Assembly (NCBI RefSeq): GCF_900230225.1
Contig: NZ_OCNH01000001.1
Coordinates: forward strand, 1,674,001-1,738,000
Length of the DNA: 64,000 bases
Reading direction: 5' to 3'
From: Spirosoma fluviale
Lineage (GTDB): Bacteria > Bacteroidota > Bacteroidia > Cytophagales > Spirosomataceae
Shown: positions 52,071-61,988 of the stretch, in pieces
How positions within the stretch are numbered: the first letter of the stretch is position 1
Layout: the number at the start of each line of letters is the position of its first letter
Notes under the pieces: generated by a model
What the model was told of the DNA's origin: nothing
The model's database searches: none
The model's input: only the letters and a program-made list of their open reading frames with translations
Position numbers and translations under genes: made by a program

Positions 52071-53357
52071 ATGAACATCACCCTCATCAACACCTTTGAC
52101 GTTGGCGGAGCTGCAAAATCTTGTATTCGTTTGCATCAAGGGCTATTGGCTGAGGAGATTACCTCTGTGTTATTGCTAAAGCAGAAAACACAAAACATTG
52201 CAAACAGTGTTCGTTTTCAGCCTTTAGAACCAGTTCTAAGCACGCAGAAAAAAATCAGGGCTAAGTTGAAGCGAATAGCATTAGAACTCAAGATAGTCGC
52301 ACCTCCCAAAGACCCCATAATTCCACAAATTACTTTTCTTAAACAAAGGCCCAAAGGCCTAGAAGCCTTTAGTTTTCACTACACCGATATCGACCTTACA
52401 CAAAGCCCTGAGTACCTAGCTGCAGATATTATCAATCTGCATTGGGTGGCAGATTTTCTGGATTGGCAGAGTTTTTTTATCAAAAATACCAAGCCTGTAG
52501 TCTGGACACTACACGACCAAAACCCTTTTTTGGGAGGTGAGCATTATGCGGAGCGTTATTTGGGCCTAGATGCACAGGGTTATCCTATCTCAAGAAAATA
52601 CACCGAGCAAGAACAAGAAGAGGAAAAAAAAATACTGGACATTAAAAGAAGTGCTTTAGAGCAAGTAAAAAATTTACACATTGTAGCTCCTTCTAAATGG
52701 TTGGTAGAGAGTTCTCAAAATAGTGAGTTACTCGGAAGGTTTTCGCATCATCATATTCCCTATGGCTATCCTACAGATATTTTCAAACCTTATGATAGGC
52801 TGTTTTGCAGAGAAGTTTTAGGCATTCCCCAGGACAAAACGGTATTGCTTTTTGTAGCAGACTCTGTAGATAATTCACGCAAGGGTTATGTCTATCTGCA
52901 AAAAGCCCTCGAATGTCTATCGGAGACGCATCAGCAAGAGGTTTTTTTATGCGCTATAGGCAGCAAAGCTCATCTATCCAGCAATCATCAAGTGATAGAA
53001 CTAGGGCACGTGCATGATGAGCGGCTCATGGCGATGGCCTACAGTGCCGCCAATGCCTTTGTAATTCCTTCCTTAGAAGATAATCTCCCCAATACCATGA
53101 TCGAGTCGGCACTTTGCGGTACACCCGTTATAGGCTTCAACACTGGCGGAATCCCTAGTATAGTCATTAATGCACAAACAGGCTACCTCTGCCCCGAAAT
53201 ATCCGTACAATCTCTTAGAGAAACTATAGAGAAGTTTTTAGATAATCCTACTGTATTTGATAGAGAAAAAATAGCGCACGAAGCAAAAGAGAAATACGCA
53301 TTAGAGGTGCAGGCGCAAAGATATATTCAGCTCTATGAATCTATTCTGAGCCAGTGA
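52071..53357 (+). CDS. family 4 (GT-B) glycosyltransferase
   Basis: The 428 residues form a two-domain GT-B enzyme. The N-terminal domain begins MNITLINTFDVGGAAKSCIRLHQGL. The C-terminal domain has VLLFVADSVDNSRKGYVYLQKAL and the donor-binding region NAFVIPSLEDNLPNTMIESALCGTPVIGFNTGGIPSIV, with the E-x7-E-type pair in which Glu binds the nucleotide. It adds a sugar from an NDP-donor to the growing glycan in the cytoplasm. It starts 1 base after the preceding methyltransferase. Family assignment is confident; linkage unknown. Confidence 0.9.
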   Translation: MNITLINTFDVGGAAKSCIRLHQGLLAEEITSVLLLKQKTQNIANSVRFQPLEPVLSTQKKIRAKLKRIALELKIVAPPKDPIIPQITFLKQRPKGLEAFSFHYTDIDLTQSPEYLAADIINLHWVADFLDWQSFFIKNTKPVVWTLHDQNPFLGGEHYAERYLGLDAQGYPISRKYTEQEQEEEKKILDIKRSALEQVKNLHIVAPSKWLVESSQNSELLGRFSHHHIPYGYPTDIFKPYDRLFCREVLGIPQDKTVLLFVADSVDNSRKGYVYLQKALECLSETHQQEVFLCAIGSKAHLSSNHQVIELGHVHDERLMAMAYSAANAFVIPSLEDNLPNTMIESALCGTPVIGFNTGGIPSIVINAQTGYLCPEISVQSLRETIEKFLDNPTVFDREKIAHEAKEKYALEVQAQRYIQLYESILSQ

Positions 53358-53668
53358 AAAACTCTATTTAGCCCAAAGTTTTTCATGAATAATTTTGGGC
53401 CAATTGATTTCAAGCGATTAATGATGATAAAGAACTCATGATATACATTTCAACAATGCAAATTTTATCCAGCTTAAGGAATGCTTACAGAATACTATTT
53501 CATGAGCGCATCTAATTTTAGGCCATAGAAAAAGAATATTCTTTTATTTGAGACTAAATCTTTTATTTATGCAACAACTCCCATCAAGAAAATTCTTTTA
53601 GAAGACCTCAATAGTATAAAAATCGTTTAGTGTCCAATTCCAAGCTCTGGTTAATAATAAAGTAAATT
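53358..53668. other. intergenic region with weak hairpin
   Basis: These 311 AT-rich bases contain no convincing gene. A hairpin GCCCAAA (53371 to 53377) with TTTGGGC (53394 to 53400) lies just after the glycosyltransferase stop and may slow or stop transcription; there is no following T-run. Nothing else stands out. Confidence 0.45.
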
Positions 53669-54496
53669 TTGAGACCTTTCTTTAGTATAATAATCCCAAC
53701 CTATAATAGCGCTAGAACTATTGACTGCTGCTTGGAAAGCATACTAAATCAAAATTTTGGTAATTTTGAAATTTTGATTATTGATGGTATTTCCTCTGAT
53801 AATACTTTAACAATTGCCCGAGATTATGATGACAATCGAATTAAAATATTTTCAGAGCCAGATAAAGGCATCTACGATGCTATGAACAAGGGTATTTTGC
53901 GTTCAAAAGGAGAATGGTTGTATTTTATAGGAAGTGATGATACCCTCTTCGATAATGATGTATTGAATGATGTTTTTATTCAATTATCTAATCAGGAAGT
54001 TAATGTAATCTACGGGAATGTACTGATGATGCAGTCGGGATTAATAAATGACGGTGAATTTAATTTTGAAAAGATTCAAACTAACTTAATTTGTCATCAA
54101 GCTATTTTTTATCAGAAGAAAGTATTTGAAATTTTGGGGGGTTACAGTATACGGTATAAAGTATATGCAGATGCTGACTTCAATCTAAAATGGTTTTTTA
54201 GCGAAAGAATTAGTAATAGGTTTTTTAATAGAATAATTGCAAAGTATTCTGAAACAGGATATAGTTCAGTACAGAAAGATGATTTTTTTTTCGACGAGTT
54301 GCCTGAGAAGTTAGTTAAATTAGGAACAAATAAGCTTAATCTTTCAAAATTAAAAGAACAGGCAACCTATGCTGCCATTAACAATAAGCGAAATAAAAAA
54401 TATTTACAATTTGTTTACTTTAAGGCAATTTATATTTATTGTAGAGTTGCTGATGCTGCAAAAAGGAAATATTATTTACTTTTAAAATTATTATGA
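53669..54496 (+). CDS. family 2 glycosyltransferase
   Basis: Translation is taken from TTG 53669 because it gives the full conserved start RPFFSIIIPTYNSARTIDCCLESILNQ. The 275-residue GT2 enzyme has ILIIDGISSDNTL, the substrate-loop EPDKGIYDAMNKGI and the acidic GSDDTLF near residue 90. The EPDKGIYDAMN pattern matches the WcaA-like branch seen in capsule and colanic acid clusters. It ends in a tail of Lys/Tyr and overlaps the next gene by 4 bases. AT-rich like its neighbours. Confident family, unknown sugar. Confidence 0.9.
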   Translation: MRPFFSIIIPTYNSARTIDCCLESILNQNFGNFEILIIDGISSDNTLTIARDYDDNRIKIFSEPDKGIYDAMNKGILRSKGEWLYFIGSDDTLFDNDVLNDVFIQLSNQEVNVIYGNVLMMQSGLINDGEFNFEKIQTNLICHQAIFYQKKVFEILGGYSIRYKVYADADFNLKWFFSERISNRFFNRIIAKYSETGYSSVQKDDFFFDELPEKLVKLGTNKLNLSKLKEQATYAAINNKRNKKYLQFVYFKAIYIYCRVADAAKRKYYLLLKLL

Positions 54497-55428
54497 TTCT
54501 TGAAGAGCCATTAGTGAGCATTTGTTCAACTACATTTAATAGAGAGAAGTACATTGGACAAGCAATTGAAAGTTGGCTGTCACAAAAAGTGAATTTCAGT
54601 TTTGAGATTGTTATTTCAGATGATTGTAGCACTGACAATACAATTCAAATCATTGAAGAATATATTGAGTTGAATCCGAATGTTAAAATAAAATTACTTA
54701 AATCTGCCAAAAATCAGGGCTTCGTTAAAAACTCAATAAAAGTATATGAGTCTGCAAAGGGTAAATATATTGCACATTGCGATGGAGATGATTATTGGAT
54801 TGATGATTACAAACTACAAAAGCAATTTGATTTTTTAGAAAACAATGCAGATTATGTAATGTGTTTTACAAATTCTTATATAATCAATGATTATACTAAT
54901 GAGAAAAGAAAGGCTAAAGTCAATATTTGGGATACTTGTACAACAAGAGATATATTAGAAGAACATAATAGTTTAAAAGCCGCAAAATATGGCGAAATAC
55001 AGACCTTGGCACACATGTCATCTATTTTATTTCGTAACTATCTAATTAAAAGTTTCCCTAAATGGTACTATACTACATATATGAATGATGATACTCTTTT
55101 TGTAATGCTTTCTAAATTTGGTAAGGCAAAGTTAATAAATGAAATCTGTGCCGTATATAGGTTTAATGAAGAAGGTGTTTCAAAAAAAAATTTCTCATTT
55201 GAAAAAGACCTGAAGGGAAGGATTAAGTTCTATAAAGATTTAAATAAATATCTAAATTTTGAATTTCACAATTCCATAGCAAAACTATTGTTCGAATATA
55301 ATTATAAGTTATCTAAGCTTTATTTCAGAAATAATAATATTATTTATTTAACAATAACATTATTTGAGACATTTTATATAAAACTGTATATACAATTTTA
55401 TAGATTTAAAAGTATGTTTAAATACTAA
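54493..55428 (+). CDS. family 2 glycosyltransferase
   Basis: A 311-residue GT2 enzyme overlapping the previous one by 4 bases (ATGA). Motifs are PLVSICSTTFNREKYIGQAIESWL, EIVISDDCSTDNTIQIIEEY, the AHCDGDDYW metal site near residue 95, and NDDTLFVMLSKFGKAKLINEICAVYRFNEEGVS, the acceptor-side region. The C-terminal 70 residues are Tyr/Phe/Asn-rich and amphipathic, possibly for membrane association. It most likely works next to the preceding enzyme on the same chain. AT-rich. Confidence 0.9.
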   Translation: MILEEPLVSICSTTFNREKYIGQAIESWLSQKVNFSFEIVISDDCSTDNTIQIIEEYIELNPNVKIKLLKSAKNQGFVKNSIKVYESAKGKYIAHCDGDDYWIDDYKLQKQFDFLENNADYVMCFTNSYIINDYTNEKRKAKVNIWDTCTTRDILEEHNSLKAAKYGEIQTLAHMSSILFRNYLIKSFPKWYYTTYMNDDTLFVMLSKFGKAKLINEICAVYRFNEEGVSKKNFSFEKDLKGRIKFYKDLNKYLNFEFHNSIAKLLFEYNYKLSKLYFRNNNIIYLTITLFETFYIKLYIQFYRFKSMFKY

Positions 55429-55554
55429 GAGTAGTTAAACTGAAAAAAAATGTTGATCAGTTTAAAAATATAGTTTTCCAAATAACTCTTTTGTAACCAA
55501 CCATTAAAACCAAAAGTTTTTTCTAGTGTTGTTAAATTTGTTAATAAAAACAAT

Positions 55555-56445
55555 ATGGCATCTATATTTAGGAAATTAAAAAACAAAATTAAAAATTTCA
55601 TTAGAAATGCTGTTTCTCTACCTCCGTATGAGCAAAATACTCAAGTAGATCAAGTCATGATTGCTAATCAATATGTTTTAATGAAAAAAATGATGACATA
55701 CAGTGAAATGCCATCATTTAAGGATGTGGGTTTTAAAGTGCATTCTGAGTTTGAAGAAGACGGGATTTTATTATATATATTTTCACTGATAGGTACAACA
55801 AACAAACGCGTTGTTGAGATATGTGCTGGTGACGGTATGCAGTGTATGGCAGCAAATCTTATCATTAATCATGGTTGGGATGGTCTGCTATTTGATGGTG
55901 AAAAAAATAATGTAGACAAAGGAATCGTTTTTTTTGCTTCGAATAAGTCAACTTTCCTTTTTCCACCTATTTTTAAACAAGCTTGGTTAACTGTTGAAAA
56001 CATAAATCATCTTATTTCTGAAAACGGGTTTCAAGGTGGAATAGATTTGTTAAGTTTAGATATTGATGGGAACGACTATTACATTATGGATGCTATTAAT
56101 GTCGTAAGACCACGCGTGATTATTTGTGAAACGCATAATGTAATTCCAAGTGATATCGCAATAACAATTCCATATAGAGAAGATTTTTATTACAGGGACG
56201 GGAAACAACATGAGGAGTTTAGATCAGTCTCGCTATTGGCGATGAAAAATTTATTAGCTAAAAAAGGCTACCGCTTAGTTGGTTCTCATAGATATGGGTT
56301 TAATGTAATATTTATGCTAAATGAAGTCGGGAAAGAGTATTTTCCTGAGGTAAGTATTGAAAGTGTTCATGACAACTCCTATACAAAGTTTCGAACAGAG
56401 ACAGCCTGGAAAGAAGTTGAAAATTTACCGTGGGTAAAAATTTAA
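55555..56445 (+). CDS. methyltransferase-like protein of glycan cluster
   Basis: The 296-residue protein has a basic, amphipathic N-terminus (RKLKNKIKNFIRNAV) and a Rossmann-like section: VVEICAGDGMQCMAANLIINHGWDGLLFDGEKNNV near residue 87 to 120, similar to SAM-binding motif I and an FkbM-like second acidic loop. LLSLDIDGNDYYIMDAI at about 165 to 180 occupies the position of the FkbM KIDIEGxE motif but reads DIDGND. I therefore call it a probable FkbM-related methyltransferase. It lies 126 bases after the GT2 gene and before the transposase remnant. Activity is inferred. Confidence 0.6.
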   Translation: MASIFRKLKNKIKNFIRNAVSLPPYEQNTQVDQVMIANQYVLMKKMMTYSEMPSFKDVGFKVHSEFEEDGILLYIFSLIGTTNKRVVEICAGDGMQCMAANLIINHGWDGLLFDGEKNNVDKGIVFFASNKSTFLFPPIFKQAWLTVENINHLISENGFQGGIDLLSLDIDGNDYYIMDAINVVRPRVIICETHNVIPSDIAITIPYREDFYYRDGKQHEEFRSVSLLAMKNLLAKKGYRLVGSHRYGFNVIFMLNEVGKEYFPEVSIESVHDNSYTKFRTETAWKEVENLPWVKI

Positions 56446-57468
56446 TGACAACAAAATTAAGCATAGCATAATATTCTAATTTATCAGACTAACCCAATGC
56501 TAATTCGTAGCATCGCTACATAATACACTATACGTTATTGAACTGTGAATACACTTGTAATACTTGCAGCTTGCGTTCACTATGTTAGGCTACAAATAAA
56601 CTGAGTATGAATGTTGATCCGAAGTTGCCTCGCCTTAGCCTTATAAGGATGGAAACAAGCTGCTATCCTTAAGCATTGGGTTTGAAACAAGCCTGGGTCA
56701 GTCGGACTTCCCAAGACACATCTAGACTCGTATCCTTGTCAATGAGCGAGTAAAACGACTATACAGAGTCAGTTATAACGCTTAAATAGTAGGATGTTTA
56801 TTTAAGAAAGTGGAATGGAGAAGACAAAGACAGTAACAAAAAGCCCACCAGTAAGACCCCAAATGGGTCGATCAGTGGCGAGACAAACGTTTAGTCGAGC
56901 TCAATAAAAGTCCAAACTGAAGGGCGTGTTATTCTTCACGTTGAAAAATCAGCCGGTTATCTAATACCAATGCTTAGGCTAACTTGGGCTCCAGGATGCC
57001 AAATCCTAGTTTTGCCAGAGCAGGCGGGTCGAACTCTTCTTAAACTAATTGTAGCCATTGCTCTTAAAATTCGGATTTATTCAGAAAGGCAGGATCGCTC
57101 GTTTAAAGACAAAAATAGCATCTGGTTTCTAAATAGGCTTTATGGCGTTACAGTTAACGTAATTTACTCATTATCTGGGACGGTGGTACTATTCACCAAA
57201 GTGAGGCAATCAAGGCAATCTTGAGTCAGCGGCCCAGTCGAGTTCATCTAGCGCCTTTACCTCCTTACTGCCCTGAGCTAAACCTGGTTGAATTTGTCTA
57301 GAATCAGCAAGCAACAAAACGAGTGTTCCTTTCATTATTGAACAGATGCAAGCACCTCAGGAACCACTCAATATCTTCTAAAAAGAGCGGAAACTTGGAA
57401 AAGCCTTCCTCCACAAAAAAGGGATTGTTTTATTTACAAATCCATTCACGCAGCAATAAGTAAAAACT
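56446..57468. other. region containing decayed insertion sequence
   Basis: The 1,023 bases between the methyltransferase-like gene and the next membrane-protein gene hold no intact gene. The first 330 bases show nothing I can name; the rest encodes fragments of an IS630-type transposase (listed separately). Two moderately GC-rich patches contrast with the AT-rich neighbours. Confidence 0.6.
56780..57460 (+). pseudogene. IS630-family transposase remnant
   Basis: Plus-strand fragments in more than one frame follow an IS630 DDE transposase. They are WVDQWRDKRLVELNK near 56868; MLRLTWAPGCQILVLPE near 56970, matching the usual RxTWAPRGQTP; and, near 57178 to 57300, WDGGTIHQSEAIKAILSQ, RVHLAPLPPYCPELNLVEFV, then an in-frame stop and NQ. 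The DGG and PELNLVE positions correspond to the second Asp and the Glu of the catalytic triad. Several stops and frameshifts break the gene. Terminal repeats were not identified. It marks an old insertion inside the polysaccharide cluster. Confidence 0.75.
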
Positions 57469-58899
57469 ATGAATTTATATAGCACAAAAACATACAGTCA
57501 TATCACTACAAGTCTGTTAATTATTTGTAGTATAATCTTCGGTTACTTTATAATCAAAAATGCCAACTGGACATGGGGTGATGATTATGAGTTCCTGATT
57601 TCAACTGCAGTGGGTAAAATAGAATGGGATTTACATATTGCTAATCATGGAAGGCTATATCCTTTAGGTCATTTTGATTTTAATATTTTGACATTTATAC
57701 ATGGCGCAGACGGACCTTCGGCACATTACATTCTTGTTTTGATATCTTTTTTTATCTTTGTGTTTTTAAGCTTTAGGTTGTATCAAGACATTCTACAAAA
57801 TACTAATGCTAATCAAAAAACAATAAGTTGGATTATCTTAATTTCCATTATTTTTTTATTTTATTACTTTTACAAAATATTTTTCTTTTTAGTATATTCA
57901 GAGAGAATCATAATTATACTATTGAGTCTCTTTTTTATACTATACTCAAAATTTTTATCTACAAAAAAACTTCCATATGCAATAATAACTCTCATAGTGT
58001 CTATTTATTTGTGCTTTACAAAAGAGACATCTTTCATTATATTTGGCACTGTTGCAGGACTAAACTTACTCCTTAATGTAAAGAATATTTCAAAAAGAGA
58101 AATTATTTTTTATTGTATCTTACTTGTAATTATAATAATATTTTTAAGCGTTTACTACTTTGTAGCATATCGAAGTACAGATACTTATTATAGTAGGCAT
58201 AGTACATTTGAAGAAGTAATAAAATTTAGCTTTAGAAATTTAAAAATACTCTATATAGCAACTGCTCTTTCAATTTGGAGAATATACTGTATACTGCTAC
58301 AACATGATAGAAAAAATTTTTATATTGATAGTTTACTCTTTAGTGGAATCTTACATGCCATCGCCAACATAATATTAAAAATGCCAATGGACTACTATTA
58401 TTTTCCAGCTGTTATGCTTTCACTTCCTGCGCTATTACATTGGGGAGTTCGTTTGTATAATCCTAACTGGATACTTACCGCATTAATATTAATAAGTGGT
58501 TATTACGTACGAAAATTCCCTGAAACAATTGAAAGTATACAAAACCTAAGAATCACATCCAACCATCAATTTCAAGAATTAACTAAGTTGCTAAACAATG
58601 TCGATTCTGCTTATTGGCTACAAGAAGCTAATGTTACATCAGTAAATGTTGGTTTAATGAGCTATCAAAGAGAACTTCTTGGTGTTTATTATAACTATTA
58701 TAATAAATCAAATAAAATAACAGAAATAAATAATATAAGTAAGATACCTGATTTTGCAGGAAAAAAAACTGTTATTTTTTATTCGAATTACAATAATATA
58801 AATAATAACCAAGACTCAACATTGGAAAAAATTTATCAATTAGGATATAAAAAAACTAACTTTAGTGCAATTAATGAAATTAACATATTCGTAAATTAA
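57469..58899 (+). CDS. multi-membrane protein, GT-C-like
   Basis: A 476-residue protein with about 10 to 11 membrane helices. The first loop after helix 1 contains NANWTWGDDYEFLIS, an acidic motif placed like the catalytic Asp of GT-C glycosyltransferases, and IANHGRLYPLGHFDFNILTFIHG follows as in mannosyl- or arabinosyltransferase-like proteins. A soluble C-terminal part (about 365 to 476) is Asn/Tyr/Ile-rich. It may be a lipid-linked sugar transferase or a polymerase on the periplasmic side. AT-rich. It begins just after the transposase remnant. Confidence 0.6.
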   Translation: MNLYSTKTYSHITTSLLIICSIIFGYFIIKNANWTWGDDYEFLISTAVGKIEWDLHIANHGRLYPLGHFDFNILTFIHGADGPSAHYILVLISFFIFVFLSFRLYQDILQNTNANQKTISWIILISIIFLFYYFYKIFFFLVYSERIIIILLSLFFILYSKFLSTKKLPYAIITLIVSIYLCFTKETSFIIFGTVAGLNLLLNVKNISKREIIFYCILLVIIIIFLSVYYFVAYRSTDTYYSRHSTFEEVIKFSFRNLKILYIATALSIWRIYCILLQHDRKNFYIDSLLFSGILHAIANIILKMPMDYYYFPAVMLSLPALLHWGVRLYNPNWILTALILISGYYVRKFPETIESIQNLRITSNHQFQELTKLLNNVDSAYWLQEANVTSVNVGLMSYQRELLGVYYNYYNKSNKITEINNISKIPDFAGKKTVIFYSNYNNINNNQDSTLEKIYQLGYKKTNFSAINEINIFVN

Positions 58900-58944
58900 A
58901 ATTCGTTTATCTATTATCTTCTTTTAAAAAATTCAAGTTAACAA

Positions 58945-61020
58945 ATGAAATTATTTATAATAGGCGGAGGAGCCGTGTCAGAATCAACTCACATTCCGGC
59001 TGCAATTAATATTATCGGGGCAGAAAACGTATTAATAGCTGAACCTGATAATATACAGTCACAAAAAATAGCAACGAAGTTCGGACTACAGAACTTCGTC
59101 GTTGATTACAAAGAAGTACTGGATAAGGTGGATGCAGTCATTATAGCTACTCCACCTCACTTACACAATGCTATTCTCGCAGATTGTATTAAGGCAAATC
59201 TACCTGTACTTTGCGAAAAACCATTATCACCAGACTCCAAAGAGTCAAAAGCTGTATTATCGAAAAATAATAATGGTTTAATACTAGGTGTTTGTCACAC
59301 ATACCGTTTATTTTCAAACCGACTTAAAGTTCGTGAATTAATCAAAAGTGGTTTTTTTGGTAATCAAATAAACATTGACATTCAGGAAGGCTTTCCTGCG
59401 GGATGGCCTACTGTTTCAGGATATTGCTTTCGCAAAGAGTTGGTTCCTGGAGGTGTATTATTCGATGCGGGAGTACACTCCTTAGACTTTATTCTTTGGT
59501 GTTTGGGTGAACCGATCAACATTAACTACGAAGATGATAAAATGGGTGGATTGGAAAGCAATGCCAAAATAAATCTTCAGTTTCAAAGTGGCAGTGCAGA
59601 TTTGAGAATTAGTCGAACTTGCGAACTGTCTAATAAAATAATAGTCTCAGGAAATGGTAATATTATAGAGTTGGAAATCTATGAAATGAATAAATTACTT
59701 ATAAATGGCGTTAATATTATCGCTGACACAAATAGATTGCTTGACTGGACAAATATAGGAGAGTGTCAAATAAAGGATTTTATTGATGCCACACAAAATA
59801 AAAGCAAAATAAGTTGTACAATTGAAGAGGGTTTACGTGTTGTTGAAGTCATTGAGAAATGTTACAGTTTGAAACAAGCCAAACAGGTTGTACCTGAACC
59901 TATTGGTAATTATAAAGCAAAGAAAGTATTAGTAACTGGTGGAACGGGATTTATCGGAAGTTTATTGGCTGAACGTTTATACATACACGAAGGCGCAGAT
60001 GTTCGTGTTATGGTTCATAATTGGCCAAAGGCTGCTTACATTAGTCGTTTTGATATAGAATTGGTAAAAGCAGATATTACAAATTACGAAAATGTAGATA
60101 AAGCTGTTGAAGGCTGCGATTACGTGTTTCATTGTATTGGTTTAGGTGGGGATCAAGCTATGAAGATTAATGCCGATGGAACAGAAAACATAGTGAGAGC
60201 ATGTGTAAAATACAATGTGAAACGTATTGTTTATTTGAGCAGCGTGGTGGTACATGGCGATAAGATATCCGATGGAATGACTGCTGAAGCTCCATTTGTA
60301 AGCTACGGTGATGGTTATGCCGATTCGAAAATTGAAGCAGAGAACCGCTATTGGAAATTGACTAAAGAAGGTAAACTTGAGGCATCAGTAATCCGCCCAA
60401 CTTTTGTTTGGGGGCCCATGTCAGAATGGTTTACAGTGGAAATTATTAAACAAATGAAAAATAATCGCTTTTATTGGGTAGACAATGGAAGTGGGAGTTG
60501 TAATGCGGTATATGTTGAAAATGTAGTTGATTTGGCACTTATCTGCGGACAACATCCAAAAGCAATTGGCGAATCATTTTTAATTACGGATGATGAAAAA
60601 ACAAATTGGAAAAGTTTTTACAGACAATATGCCGAAATGTTGAATATAGATAGTGATGCTTTTCTTTCTATCCCGCTAAAAGACGGATATTATCGAAAAT
60701 TGCTAAAATATTGCCAAAAGGCATTGACAAATATCATTTCAGATTTATGGAGTAAAGTATTAGCTACAGAACAATCAAATCCTTTTTATTCAAAATGGCT
60801 ACTGCGCGCACCTCGTAAAGTGTTCAAAATAATCTTAAAGAATATTCAGGAACGCTTACCTGAAAAAAGTGAGTCAGAAATGGCAATTTACAATTTTCAA
60901 GGCTTTATTGATATTACTAAAACTAAACAACAATTGGATTACACTCCCCATTATAGCATTTCCAAAGGCATGGAAAGAACAAAGAATTGGTTAGCTGATC
61001 AGAGTTTTCTTATTAAATAA
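58945..61020 (+). CDS. Gfo/Idh/MocA oxidoreductase fused to SDR epimerase/dehydratase
   Basis: The 691 residues form two enzymes in one chain. Residues 1 to about 320 are a Gfo/Idh/MocA oxidoreductase: FIIGGGAVSESTHIPAA, VDAVIIATPPHLHNAILADCIKANLPVLCEKPLSP with Lys92, and GGVLFDAGVHSLDFILWCLG with the catalytic His. Residues about 328 to 640 are an extended SDR: VLVTGGTGFIGSLLAERL, YLSSVVVHG, and the catalytic Tyr458 and Lys462 in YADSKIEAE. The C-terminus (about 640 to 691) contains DYTPHYSISKGMERT, typical of SDR ends. It likely catalyses two steps of an NDP-sugar pathway. Its stop overlaps the next ATG (TAATG). Confidence 0.88.
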   Translation: MKLFIIGGGAVSESTHIPAAINIIGAENVLIAEPDNIQSQKIATKFGLQNFVVDYKEVLDKVDAVIIATPPHLHNAILADCIKANLPVLCEKPLSPDSKESKAVLSKNNNGLILGVCHTYRLFSNRLKVRELIKSGFFGNQINIDIQEGFPAGWPTVSGYCFRKELVPGGVLFDAGVHSLDFILWCLGEPININYEDDKMGGLESNAKINLQFQSGSADLRISRTCELSNKIIVSGNGNIIELEIYEMNKLLINGVNIIADTNRLLDWTNIGECQIKDFIDATQNKSKISCTIEEGLRVVEVIEKCYSLKQAKQVVPEPIGNYKAKKVLVTGGTGFIGSLLAERLYIHEGADVRVMVHNWPKAAYISRFDIELVKADITNYENVDKAVEGCDYVFHCIGLGGDQAMKINADGTENIVRACVKYNVKRIVYLSSVVVHGDKISDGMTAEAPFVSYGDGYADSKIEAENRYWKLTKEGKLEASVIRPTFVWGPMSEWFTVEIIKQMKNNRFYWVDNGSGSCNAVYVENVVDLALICGQHPKAIGESFLITDDEKTNWKSFYRQYAEMLNIDSDAFLSIPLKDGYYRKLLKYCQKALTNIISDLWSKVLATEQSNPFYSKWLLRAPRKVFKIILKNIQERLPEKSESEMAIYNFQGFIDITKTKQQLDYTPHYSISKGMERTKNWLADQSFLIK

Positions 61021-61988
61021 TGCACCAGCAATTTCATTTGTCAATTATAATACCTGTCTACAATGTAGAAAACTACATTTTGAAATGTCTTGAGTCTGTT
61101 TTAAATCAAGCTGATGAAACAATTGAGGTTATTTGCATAAATGACGGCTCACCTGACTCTTCACGGCAAATAATATCGGAGTACATAATAAAATATAAGA
61201 ATGTTAAATGTATTGATCGTATAAATGGCGGATTAAGTGCCGCCCGGAATACAGGCATATTTGCTGCACAAGGTGAGTACATTGTATTTCTTGATAGCGA
61301 TGATTGGTTGGAAGGAAATGTATTGTCTGAATTATACAGACAAGCAAAATGTAATGATTTAGATGTTCTGATTGGTAATACTCAGTGGATTTATCTTGAT
61401 TTTATAAAAAAAAGTAAGAAGTTAAGTGCTGAAATTGTTCCTGAAACTATCAACGGAGAAGATGCGCTTACGAAACTGATGGATAGTGGCGTTTATGAGC
61501 CAATGGCTTATAATTATATTGTAAGAAGGAGTTTTTTGTTAAAAAATAGTTTATTATTTAAAGAGGGTCTATTATTTGAAGATGAACTATGGGCTCCTCA
61601 ATTATTATTGCAAGCTAAACATGTCAAAGGCTCTCACTTAATTCACTACAATTATTATCAACGACAAAATACGATAATGAACTCTTTGGCTAGTGTCAAA
61701 AAGATTGATTCGTTTGCATATGTAGCTGCAGAATTGATAAAAATTAGTGAAGATAAACATGAATTATTAAAGCAGAATTTATGGTTTAGAGCATGTGTTC
61801 TGTACAATTGCAAGTTTACAATGCAACAAATAATTGGTGATTATAACAATAAGTTTCGCATTTCGTGGCTGTCTTTATTGGATGTATCATCAAGTTATTC
61901 CAGTTTCAACAGAAGCTTAGACTTTTTAAATTACACTAGAAGTGATAGGCGAATAATCCGTATTATTGCAAAAGTGTTCTTATCATGA
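61020..61988 (+). CDS. family 2 glycosyltransferase
   Basis: The 322-residue GT2 enzyme starts one base before the end of the fused oxidoreductase/SDR gene. Conserved parts are LSIIIPVYNVENYILKCLESVLNQ, EVICINDGSPDSSRQIISEYI, INGGLSAARNTGIFAAQGEYIVFLDSDDWLEGN with the DSDD metal motif near residue 94, and FEDELWAPQLLLQ on the acceptor side. It adds a sugar to the lipid-linked glycan. Overlaps the next gene by 4 bases. AT-rich. High confidence for family. Confidence 0.92.
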   Translation: MHQQFHLSIIIPVYNVENYILKCLESVLNQADETIEVICINDGSPDSSRQIISEYIIKYKNVKCIDRINGGLSAARNTGIFAAQGEYIVFLDSDDWLEGNVLSELYRQAKCNDLDVLIGNTQWIYLDFIKKSKKLSAEIVPETINGEDALTKLMDSGVYEPMAYNYIVRRSFLLKNSLLFKEGLLFEDELWAPQLLLQAKHVKGSHLIHYNYYQRQNTIMNSLASVKKIDSFAYVAAELIKISEDKHELLKQNLWFRACVLYNCKFTMQQIIGDYNNKFRISWLSLLDVSSSYSSFNRSLDFLNYTRSDRRIIRIIAKVFLS

